From Larix kaempferi (lineage: Eukaryota; Streptophyta; Pinopsida; Pinales; Pinaceae), in NCBI GenBank assembly GCA_027924585.1, contig BSBM01000440.1, positions 10,658,001 through 10,722,000 of the forward strand: DNA of 64,000 nucleotides, given 5' to 3'. Position numbers and translations under genes: made by a program. This document shows, one piece after another, positions 57,488-64,000 of this stretch; position 1 is the first letter of the stretch; each line of letters opens with the position of its first letter. The notes beneath the pieces are model-generated. The model was not told where the DNA came from. It was given only the letters and a program-made list of their open reading frames with translations, and did no database searches.

Positions 57488-57499
57488 TGGTATCAGAGC
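57488..57499 (+). other. Primer-binding site of element C (initiator tRNA-Met)
   Basis: TGGTATCAGAGC is an exact match to the usual plant initiator tRNA-Met primer-binding site, two bases after the LTR end. Confidence 0.92.
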
Positions 57500-57524
57500 A
57501 GGTCTATTTGACGTTGGATTGTGA

Positions 57525-58985
57525 GTGTGGATGCTCACGAGGGCTAAACTACAAGCTGGTGAGGATACATTAGAGCCTTACAATTCCGAGATCGGACGTG
57601 CACACCGAAGGAGGAAGATGGATGCTAATGATGCCCGCATCGAGATGGAGGCAAACTTTCACAAGGTCTTCTATATGATGGCCGACAAGGTAGACAAGTT
57701 GTTTGCAGACTATGAAGAATGCATGGCAAAAGAAAGAAAAGGCAGTGAAGTAAAGAAGGAAGACAAAGAAGTGAAGGACAAAGGCAACGCTTCAGTTAAC
57801 CAAGGGGAAGGTGGCGAAGAGCCTCCTGAGCCTCCCTCTTCACCTTCAGCTTCAAGCACAAGTTCAAGTGCTTCTTCCTCATCTCATTCTCAGCATTCCA
57901 AGGTCCCTCACAAAGAGCCTCAAAAGAAGCCCTTATTGAAGCTCGATGTGAAGTTTGATTTGCCCATGTTCAATGGGGAAGCGAATGCAGAGAAGTTAAA
58001 CAATTGGATAAGGAAAATTGAGGTCTATTGCTGAGTCCAGCAGATCGAAGAAGAAGATGTGAAGATTCAGTTGGCTTCACTTCGGCTGACAGGCACCGCA
58101 CTTGTATGGTGGGAAAGCAAGCTTCAGCAAGGTAGCAAACAAATGGGTAATCTTCTCTCATCGTGGTCTGCTTTTATTTCTGCTTTACGTAAGCAATTTT
58201 ATCCGTTGGGTTATGTTCAGAAGGCAATGATGGATTGGCAAAGTTTTAGACAAGGCAAGGGTCAGAGTGTTCAGAGTTTTACTAAAGAATTTAGAAAGAA
58301 AGCTTTAGAATTGAATATTGCTTTATATTCTCCTGACACTCTTTTGAAGTACATTGGTGCTCTTCATCATTATCTACGCCATACTTTGCTGTTGTTGAAT
58401 CCTACTAGTGTGGATGAAGCAAGTGTTCAGGCTACTCATCTTGAGAACAGGGGCAAGCATTTGCAAGAAGACCATCAGAAGAAGCCTTTCAAGCCCAACA
58501 ACCACCACAAGTTCAAGAAAAAAGACAAGAGCAAGAAGACAGCTACTGCCAAGAAGGAAGGAGGAAAGCCCCATTGCAACCATTGCGATACTGATGGGCA
58601 TGATGAAGAAAGTTGTTGGAAGTTGCATCCTGAACAAAGGCCAAAGCATTATGGAGGCAAAAAGAAGAAAAAGACCGTTGCAACAGCGCAACGAGATTTG
58701 GGTTCCGACTCAGGTGACGAAACCATGATTACAGCCGTGGGAATGAAAGGTAACAAAACTCCTCATACTGGTTCAAGTTCTACTCATGTTTCTAAAGAAA
58801 ATGATAAAAGAAGAAGTGAGTTGTTTCACATCAGAGTTGTGTCTAAGCATACAAAGATTGAAACACTAGTTGATCCGGGTTCTCAAGTAAATTTGATCTC
58901 AGAATCAGTTGTTAAGAAGTTGGGCATATAGACTAAACCTCACCCCAAGCCTTATCCTCTTGGATGGGTATGTGATAATGCTAAG
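57525..58985 (+). pseudogene. gag and protease part of element C polyprotein (two in-frame stops)
   Basis: It starts at ATG 57525 (or 57531, MLTRAKLQAG), in the same frame as pol. Residues 30-110 are charged and coiled-coil-like, followed by a Ser-rich linker. The capsid domain begins LDVKFDLPMFNGEANAEKLN. TGA 58032-58034 replaces the next residue (VYC*VQQIEEED), where TGG is typical. The capsid continues with LASLRLTGTALVWWE, WSAFISALRKQFYPLGYV and VQSFTKEFRKKALEL. A CCHC knuckle (CNHCDTDGHDEESC) lies near 58580. The protease has VDPGSQVNLIS (DPGS rather than DSG/DTG). TAG 58929-58931 after KKLGI probably comes from CAG. Confidence 0.92.
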
Positions 58986-61900
58986 TTGCAGGTGACTAAG
59001 CAATGCAGGTTAAGGTTTGCTATTGCTTCAAAGTTGATTGATGAGGTGGAATTAGATGTTGTTCCTCTTGATATCTGCGGTATCGTATTGGGAATCCCAT
59101 ACTTGTATGATCGAAAAGCAGTGTTCTTCCGTCATGAGAACAAGTACCATCTCACCAAAAAAGGGGTGGAGTACATTGTGAGAGCTCACAGTATGAAGGC
59201 TAACACCACTCTGGTTAGTGCAGGACAGATGAAGCGGCTCATCAACACTAATAAGAGATACATGCTCATGGTTGTGAGAGCAAAAGATGCTGAGGCATCC
59301 GATGCTTTCAAAGGTTGTGATCCTTCTCATAAAAAGGCTATGATTGATATTGTGGCTAACTATGATGAAATATTTCAGGAACCTACAGGTTTGCCTCCCA
59401 AAAGGGAGATTCAGCATGAGATCCATCTCCAGCAGGATGCCCCTCATCCTAATGTGGGCATGTACAGGTTGTCCGCAGTTGAAATGGCAGAGATTAAGAA
59501 GCAGGTTCAAGACTTGTTGGACCAAGGAGTGATCAGACCCAGCTCCTCTCCATGTGGTTCACCGATTGTGTTGGTGATGAAGAAAGATGGCACATGGAGG
59601 ATGTGCATTGACTATCGGGCTCTCAATAAGATCACGATCAAGAATCGATACCCGCTTCCTCGCATAGATGACTTGCTCGACCAGTTGAAAGATGTTGTGT
59701 TCTTTACCAAGTTGGATTTGCGCAGTGGCTACCACCAGATCAGAATTGCAGAAAGTGATGTGTGGAAGACGGCCTTCAAGACCAAGCAAGGTCTATTTGA
59801 GTGGTTGGTGATGCCCTTTGGGCTTTGCAATGCACCTGCAACCTTTATGCGGGTAATGAATGATGTTTTCCGGCCATTCTTAGATGATTTTGTCATTGTA
59901 TACTTAGATGATATCTTGGTTTTTAGCAAAACTTGGGAAGCACATGTGGGGCATGTAAAGCAAGTATTAGATACTTTGAAAAAGGAGAAATTGTATGTAA
60001 AATTGTCAAAGTGTGAATTTGGAAAAACTTCATTAGTTTACTTGGGTCATATTGTAGGAGGTGGAAATTTAAAAATTGATCCTTCAAAAGTTGATGTAAT
60101 TGTCAATTGGCCTAAGCCTACTAACGCTACTGAAGTGAGAAGCTTTTTAGGAGCTGTTCAATATTGGAGGAGGTTCATTCAGAACTTCTCATACATAGCA
60201 TCTCCTTTGCATGCCTTAACAAGTGTGAAGAAAGCCTTCCAGTGGGGAGGAAAGCAACAGAAAGCCTTCGACACATTGAAGGGAAAGATCAACACCGCCC
60301 CAGTCCTAGCCTTGCCTGATTTGCAGCAGCCATTTGAGATAGAGACAGATGCCAGTGGATATGCCATGGGGCCAGTATTGATGCAGCACCACAAGCCTAT
60401 TTGCTACCATTCAGATACTTTTACTCAAGCAGTGATCAACTACCCCACCTATGACAAAGAGTTGTATGCTTTGGTTCAGAGTGTCAAGAAGTGGAAGCAC
60501 TACTTGATGGGTAAGGAGACGATCATCCATACCGATCATCATCCCTTGCAGTATCTCCAGTCCCAGACTAAGCTCCAGCAAGCTCGTCATTTCAGGTGGA
60601 TGGGATTCCTTCAACAATTCCATCTAGTGATCAAGTACAAGAAGGGTACTAGTAACAAAGTGGCAGATATTCTCTCTAGACCTCCTATTGTTGCATCTAT
60701 TGTTTTGAAAAATGCTTCTTTGTCCCATGAAAGTTATATTGAGCAGTATGCTACTGATGATGATTTCAAGGAGATTTATGAGAAGCTAACCAATGGCACA
60801 CAGGTGGAAGACTACTATTTGCAGGGAAAGTTGCTCTATCATTTGGGCAAGTTATGTGTTCCTATCAGTGAAAGAGTCCATGTAATACGAGAAGCTCATA
60901 CTTCTCTTATATCAAGGCATTTTGGGGTAGGTAATACTTTGGCTCATTTGCAAAGACTTGTGTATTGGCCTCGCATGAAAGACATTGTAACAAAATATGT
61001 AAAGGGGTGTGTGATGTGCTCTACTTGTAAGCCCACTAATAGAAAATTGGGGCTGTACTCACCACTTCCTGTTCCTTCCCATCCTTGGGAAAGCATTTCC
61101 ATGGATTTTGTGGGGGGTTTGCCTATGTCTAGGAGGGGTCATGACTACTTGTATGTGGTCGTGGATAGGTTTAGCAAGATGTGTATTCTTATGCCATGTA
61201 AAAAGCAGGTCACTGCAGAGCAGGCTGCTTCTCTTTTCTTTCAGCATGTATGGGTTCACTTTGGACTCCCTACGTCCATTATCTTGGATCGAGACTCCCG
61301 ATTCCTTGGAGAGTTTTGGACAAAATTATGGTGTATGATGGACACCAAGCTAAAGAGGAGCACCGCTTTCCATCCACAGACCGACGGACAGACAGAGGTA
61401 GTCAACAGGACAGTTGTACATTTGCTTCGAGGCTATTGCAACAAGCATCCTAAGTTATGGGATGAACAGATCCAGTATGTGCAGCATGCCTACAACAGGG
61501 CTATGCATTCTTCCACTCAGAGCTCGCCATTTGAGACATGCTTTGGGTACTTGCCAAAGACTCCATTGGAATTGACTTATGGGAGAGAGGTTGACTCAAG
61601 CACTTCCAAGGATGAAGACAAAGCCCGCAGGTTCATTCAGAGAGTTCAACAGGTACATCAAGCAGTGCAAGAGCAGTTGGAGAAGAGTCAAGCCCAGTAC
61701 AAGGATCGCCATGACAAGCATAGAGTTGATCATCAGTTTCGGGTAGGAGATCAAGTGTGGCTTCACATCAGCAAGGAGAGGATGAAAGGAGAAGGCAAGA
61801 AGCTCAAGCCCATTAGATATGGTCCCTTCACCATCTTGGAGAAGATTGGGATGAATGCCTTTCGCTTAGAGCTGCCGCCATACATGCAGATCTACTCAGT

Positions 61901-62168
61901 GGTGAATGTGGAGAACCTGAAACTCTATGAGCCTCCCATGATCATGGATGAAAGGGAGAATGTCTCATTGCCATCAGTTGATGAATTTGCTCCTGAGTAC
62001 ATGGATGAGCTAAAAGAAGATGTCATCTTGGACAGAAGGACAAGGACTTCTCGCAGAGGTGATGTTGAGTATCTTCGAGTGGGCATCAAAGGCACTCGTC
62101 CAAGAAAAGCCAAGTGGATCAAGAAGGATAAAGTGAGGGAGCAATTCCCTCACCTATTTGTTGATTAG
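58986..62168 (+). CDS. pol of element C: protease end, RT, RNase H, integrase, chromodomain-like tail
   Basis: A 1060-codon frame is uninterrupted. The given start is only the first ATG after a stop; naturally it continues gag. RT motifs lie near residues 185-330: RMCIDYRALNKITIKNRYPL, TKLDLRSGYHQI, MPFGLCNAPATFM and VYLDDILVFS. RNase H lies near 440-560 (EIETDASGYAMG, ELYALVQSVKKW, HTDHHPLQY; HQPL is usual). The integrase zinc region spans HTSLISRHFGVG to CVMCSTC, with core SMDFVGGLPM, ILDRDSRFLG and GQTEVVNR (D, D, E intact). GPY/F reads KKLKPIRYGPFTILEKIGMN. The C-terminal ILDRRTRTSRRGDVEYL to AKWIKKDKVREQFPHL resembles a chromodomain. All catalytic residues are present. Confidence 0.95.
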   Translation: MQVTKQCRLRFAIASKLIDEVELDVVPLDICGIVLGIPYLYDRKAVFFRHENKYHLTKKGVEYIVRAHSMKANTTLVSAGQMKRLINTNKRYMLMVVRAKDAEASDAFKGCDPSHKKAMIDIVANYDEIFQEPTGLPPKREIQHEIHLQQDAPHPNVGMYRLSAVEMAEIKKQVQDLLDQGVIRPSSSPCGSPIVLVMKKDGTWRMCIDYRALNKITIKNRYPLPRIDDLLDQLKDVVFFTKLDLRSGYHQIRIAESDVWKTAFKTKQGLFEWLVMPFGLCNAPATFMRVMNDVFRPFLDDFVIVYLDDILVFSKTWEAHVGHVKQVLDTLKKEKLYVKLSKCEFGKTSLVYLGHIVGGGNLKIDPSKVDVIVNWPKPTNATEVRSFLGAVQYWRRFIQNFSYIASPLHALTSVKKAFQWGGKQQKAFDTLKGKINTAPVLALPDLQQPFEIETDASGYAMGPVLMQHHKPICYHSDTFTQAVINYPTYDKELYALVQSVKKWKHYLMGKETIIHTDHHPLQYLQSQTKLQQARHFRWMGFLQQFHLVIKYKKGTSNKVADILSRPPIVASIVLKNASLSHESYIEQYATDDDFKEIYEKLTNGTQVEDYYLQGKLLYHLGKLCVPISERVHVIREAHTSLISRHFGVGNTLAHLQRLVYWPRMKDIVTKYVKGCVMCSTCKPTNRKLGLYSPLPVPSHPWESISMDFVGGLPMSRRGHDYLYVVVDRFSKMCILMPCKKQVTAEQAASLFFQHVWVHFGLPTSIILDRDSRFLGEFWTKLWCMMDTKLKRSTAFHPQTDGQTEVVNRTVVHLLRGYCNKHPKLWDEQIQYVQHAYNRAMHSSTQSSPFETCFGYLPKTPLELTYGREVDSSTSKDEDKARRFIQRVQQVHQAVQEQLEKSQAQYKDRHDKHRVDHQFRVGDQVWLHISKERMKGEGKKLKPIRYGPFTILEKIGMNAFRLELPPYMQIYSVVNVENLKLYEPPMIMDERENVSLPSVDEFAPEYMDELKEDVILDRRTRTSRRGDVEYLRVGIKGTRPRKAKWIKKDKVREQFPHLFVD

Positions 62169-62198
62169 TAAAGGCTTTTGGAGGCCAAAAGCTTCTCA

Positions 62199-62209
62199 GT
62201 GGGGAGGAA
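62199..62209 (+). other. Polypurine tract of element C
   Basis: GTGGGGAGGAA directly precedes the LTR start TGATCC. It is the plus-strand primer site for reverse transcription. Confidence 0.85.
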
Positions 62210-62391
62210 TGATCCAGGAGGATCCAAGAAGGAAAAATTTTTGAAATCCTCCAATCTCAGCAAAACCAACACCAGATCGAAGGGCTCGTTGAGATGATTC
62301 CAACGGCGTTCGTTTCACCTCAAACGGACTCCGTATGAGAAAGTTATCGTGTTCTGTCCTATAAGGTCAACAGGGAAAATTGGCAAAAAGA

Positions 62392-62621
62392 GGTGCCACG
62401 TGGCACCACTGACAGGGTGACACGTGGCATTCATACAGTACGGACAATGTGACATGGCAGGTGTACGGACCAATCACAAGGTGACACGTGGCAGTACGGA
62501 TCCAAGCTGGCATATGGTGACTGGACATATGGATGGTGACGTGGCAATACAAATAGTGACTTGGTGGTTGACTGGATGCTGATTGGGAATGAGGTGGACC
62601 AATCCTAGGCCGCCACGTGGC
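62392..62621 (+). promoter_or_regulatory. Cluster of five ACGTGGC (G-box/ABRE-type) sites in U3
   Basis: ACGTGGC cores occur within 62392-62407 (inside the 16-bp perfect palindrome GGTGCCACGTGGCACC), 62421-62428, 62485-62492, 62539-62545 and 62614-62621. Further ACGTG motifs follow near 62831, 62865 and 62924. In plants ACGTGGC is the core bound by bZIP factors of the ABRE/G-box class. Regulation by ABA or stress is inferred, not shown. Confidence 0.6.
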
Positions 62622-62658
62622 AGCATGGATTGGCCAATATGTCTAAGGCAAAAATTAT

Positions 62659-62725
62659 GGCCTCCGTGGGGTTTGACCCCGTGACCTCTCTTGTATAAGC
62701 GCTCCGCCTTCACCACTTGGGCTAC
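62659..62725 (-). ncRNA. tRNA-like / SINE-head-like segment with pol III box motifs
   Basis: Read on the minus strand from 62725 it is GTAGCCCAAGTGG, then a tRNA-sized segment. The A-box consensus is met by TAGCCCAAGTG (62724-62714). A B-box-like GGTCAAACC (62678-62670) matches GWTCRANNC with one mismatch. The T-arm is abnormal (4-bp GGGG/CCCC stem with a 5-base loop), so this is not a functional tRNA. It may be a tRNA pseudogene or a SINE head within the LTR. Confidence 0.5.
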
Positions 62726-63020
62726 TTATGATTATTGGTATGTGGGTTAACATTATGTTATTTAAGCTTGGAAAAGTTTATAATAACACAAAAAGTGGGG
62801 TCGAGGCCATGGTTGCCAATACGACAAGGTACGTGGGGAGTTGTTGCAACTCCAACCCACAAGTCACGTGGAGCTCATGACCCATTCAACGCGCCACCAC
62901 ATAACAAACTTTGGTTATGGCTTACCACGTGCTCTTAACAAATGTTGGTTATGGCGCTTAATATGGGGTGGAGACCATGGTTTTAAAACAACTTTCAACG
63001 GATTACATGCCATAGGGTGG

Positions 63021-63044
63021 AGCGCCACTACATGTGGTGGCGCT
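63021..63044. repeat. Near-perfect 24-bp palindrome next to the inverted pol copy
   Basis: The arms AGCGCCAC and GTGGCGCT enclose TACATGTG. It ends 9 bp before the left breakpoint of the inverted pol segment. Confidence 0.8.
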
Positions 63045-63053
63045 AGAAGGAGG

Positions 63054-63608
63054 GCACATCACACACCCCTTTACATATTTTGTTACAATGTCTTTCATGC
63101 GAGGCCAATACACAAGTCTTTGCAAATGAGCCAAAGTCTTACCTACCCCAAAATGCCTTGATATAAGAGAAGTATGAGCTTCTCGTATTACATGGACTCT
63201 TTCACTGATAGGAACACATAACTTGCCCAAATGATAGAGCAACTTTCCCTGCAAATAGTAGTCTTCCACCTGTGTGCCATTGGTTAGCTTCTCATAAATC
63301 TCTTTGAAATCATCATCAGTAGCATACTGCTCAATATAACTTTCATGGGACAAAGAAGCATTTTTCAAAACAATAGATGCAACAATAGGAGGTCTAGAGA
63401 GCATATCTGCCACTTTGTTACTAGTACCCTTCTTGTACTTGATCACTAGATGGAATTGTTGAAGGAATCCCATCCACCTGAAATGACGAGCTTGCTGGAG
63501 CTTAGTCTGGGACTGGAGATACTGCAAGGGCTGATGATCGGTATGGATGATCGTCTCCTTACCCATCAAGTAGTGCTTCCACTTCTTGACACTCTGAACC
63601 AAAGCATA
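63054..63608 (-). pseudogene. Inverted 555-bp copy of pol (RNase H end to integrase zinc region) inside the 3' LTR
   Basis: The reverse complement of 63054-63608 matches 60465-61019 of the same element base for base, with four substitutions by eye (about 99%). It encodes from ALVQSVKKWKHYL to YVKGCVMC without its own start or stop context. Three of the four changes give the more usual residue (HTDHQPL, ADMLSRP, GKTLAH). The donor was therefore probably another, better preserved family member, or the copy predates mutations in this pol. It lies upstream of the U3 TATA box, so it would be in genomic RNA as antisense. Confidence 0.95.
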
Positions 63609-63833
63609 ACAAAACTTTGGGTTAAATTTTAAAATGGGTTTGTTATTGTTTATATGGTTTTAACCATATGCCATTTTAAAAAGGTATTTTTTTAAGTATG
63701 TTTGTTTATTAGTTAATAAAGAGCCCAACCACATGATAACCAAACTTGGAGGTTTGTAACCACATGCCTATTTAGGAAAAATTGTTGTAACTTGAGAAAC
63801 CATGAGGATCATGTGAGAGGAGTCCATACAAGC

Positions 63834-63841
63834 TATATAAA
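63834..63841 (+). promoter_or_regulatory. TATA box of element C 3' LTR
   Basis: TATATAAA is followed about 30 bp later by the presumed transcription start (about 63870). It is the only intact promoter candidate of the element in this window. Confidence 0.7.
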
Positions 63842-64000
63842 CCCATTCATTTGCCATTTCCCACTCATGCTTTGGAGTAGAGACTTTGTAGCTAAAGGAG
63901 AGAAGGGAGATTGTGTAGCTCTGCAGGAGGAAGGTACGAGTGTTTATACTCGTTTTTCACCGTCTTCAGGCTTCGGAGTTGCTGGAAGCAGTCTTGTTGT

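Larger units (their letters stand above)
57128..64000 (+). mobile_element. Young Ty3/gypsy retrotransposon (element C) with aberrant ends
   Basis: The layout is a palindromic 5' end (57128-57485), primer-binding site, one gag-pol frame (57525-62168) with only two stops, polypurine tract, and a 3' LTR from 62210 running beyond the window. No U3 or promoter is present at the 5' end. The C-terminus carries a degenerate chromodomain-like segment, suggesting a chromovirus. The right TSD cannot be checked because the element leaves the window; the left flanking 5-mer is CCATC. Confidence 0.93.
62210..64000 (+). repeat. 3' LTR of element C (U3 and part of R; incomplete in window)
   Basis: It begins TGATCCAGGAGG right after the polypurine tract. 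A TATATAAA box is at 63834-63841, so most of this is U3. The R-U5 sequence seen at 57315-57485 has not been reached by 64000. Within U3 are a cluster of CACGTGGC elements, a tRNA-like minus-strand segment and an inverted copy of pol. I cannot tell which of these the original LTR had, because the 5' LTR lacks U3. Confidence 0.85.

Noticed and set aside
63795-63815. GGATCATGTG near 63807 as a possible LTR end plus primer-binding site
   Set aside because: The preceding bases do not match the U5 sequence known from 57315-57485, and the TATA box lies downstream of it.
1-64000. CRISPR arrays, bacterial operons, ribosome-binding sites or rRNA genes
   Set aside because: The window is eukaryotic plant DNA; the tandem repeats seen have no spacer structure and no rRNA sequence was recognised.

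Overview
This looks like retrotransposon-filled intergenic DNA from a large plant genome. A gymnosperm, probably a conifer, fits best. The reasons are plant-type Ty3/gypsy, Ty1/copia and L1-type LINE proteins, a plant LEUNIG-like WD40 fragment and a plant glyoxalase-like fragment. There is also a Penelope-like GIY-YIG element fragment, a group reported in conifers as 'Dryads'. I found no complete host gene. All taxonomic and family calls come from reading the sequence; no database search was possible.

Layout. 1-3938: old Ty3/gypsy pol split by a 3' fragment of a Penelope-like element carrying a hammerhead-ribozyme-like core. 3939-9889: old Ty3/gypsy element with both LTRs and a 242-bp tandem duplication inside pol. 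10069-14432: a 4.4-kb noncoding unit with LTR-like termini and a 5-bp target-site duplication (TSD). 15725-16735: a 44-bp minisatellite. 21480-23367 (minus): eroded LINE ORF2. 24174-24683: a 58-bp duplication and a pyrimidine-rich trinucleotide array. 26873-27040: a fold-back repeat. 27898-34503: an almost full-length LINE bounded by an 18-bp TSD.

36653-38129: solo LTR with TSD CTCTT. 38719-39069: LEUNIG-like C-terminus. 42559-42845: two-exon glyoxalase-like fragment. 43440-48242 (minus): complete Ty1/copia element with two 236-bp LTRs and TSD AGAGG. 52600-54150: 3' part of another RNase H-bearing LINE. 55079-56814: solo LTR with TSD TAATT. 57128-64000: a young Ty3/gypsy element whose 3' LTR runs off the window.

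Two structures stand out. First, the LINE at 27.9-34.5 kb has three ORFs joined by identical one-base TAATG stop/start overlaps. The third ORF (220 aa, intact) has no function I recognise but carries a regular heptad repeat. It lies inside the TSDs, so it belongs to the element. Second, the young gypsy element is abnormal at both ends. Its left end is a perfect 171-bp inverted repeat of the LTR's 3' end. Its 3' LTR contains a 555-bp antisense copy of its own pol at about 99% identity, so a genomic transcript would be self-complementary. Both are inferences from structure and can be tested by family-wide searches and small-RNA data.
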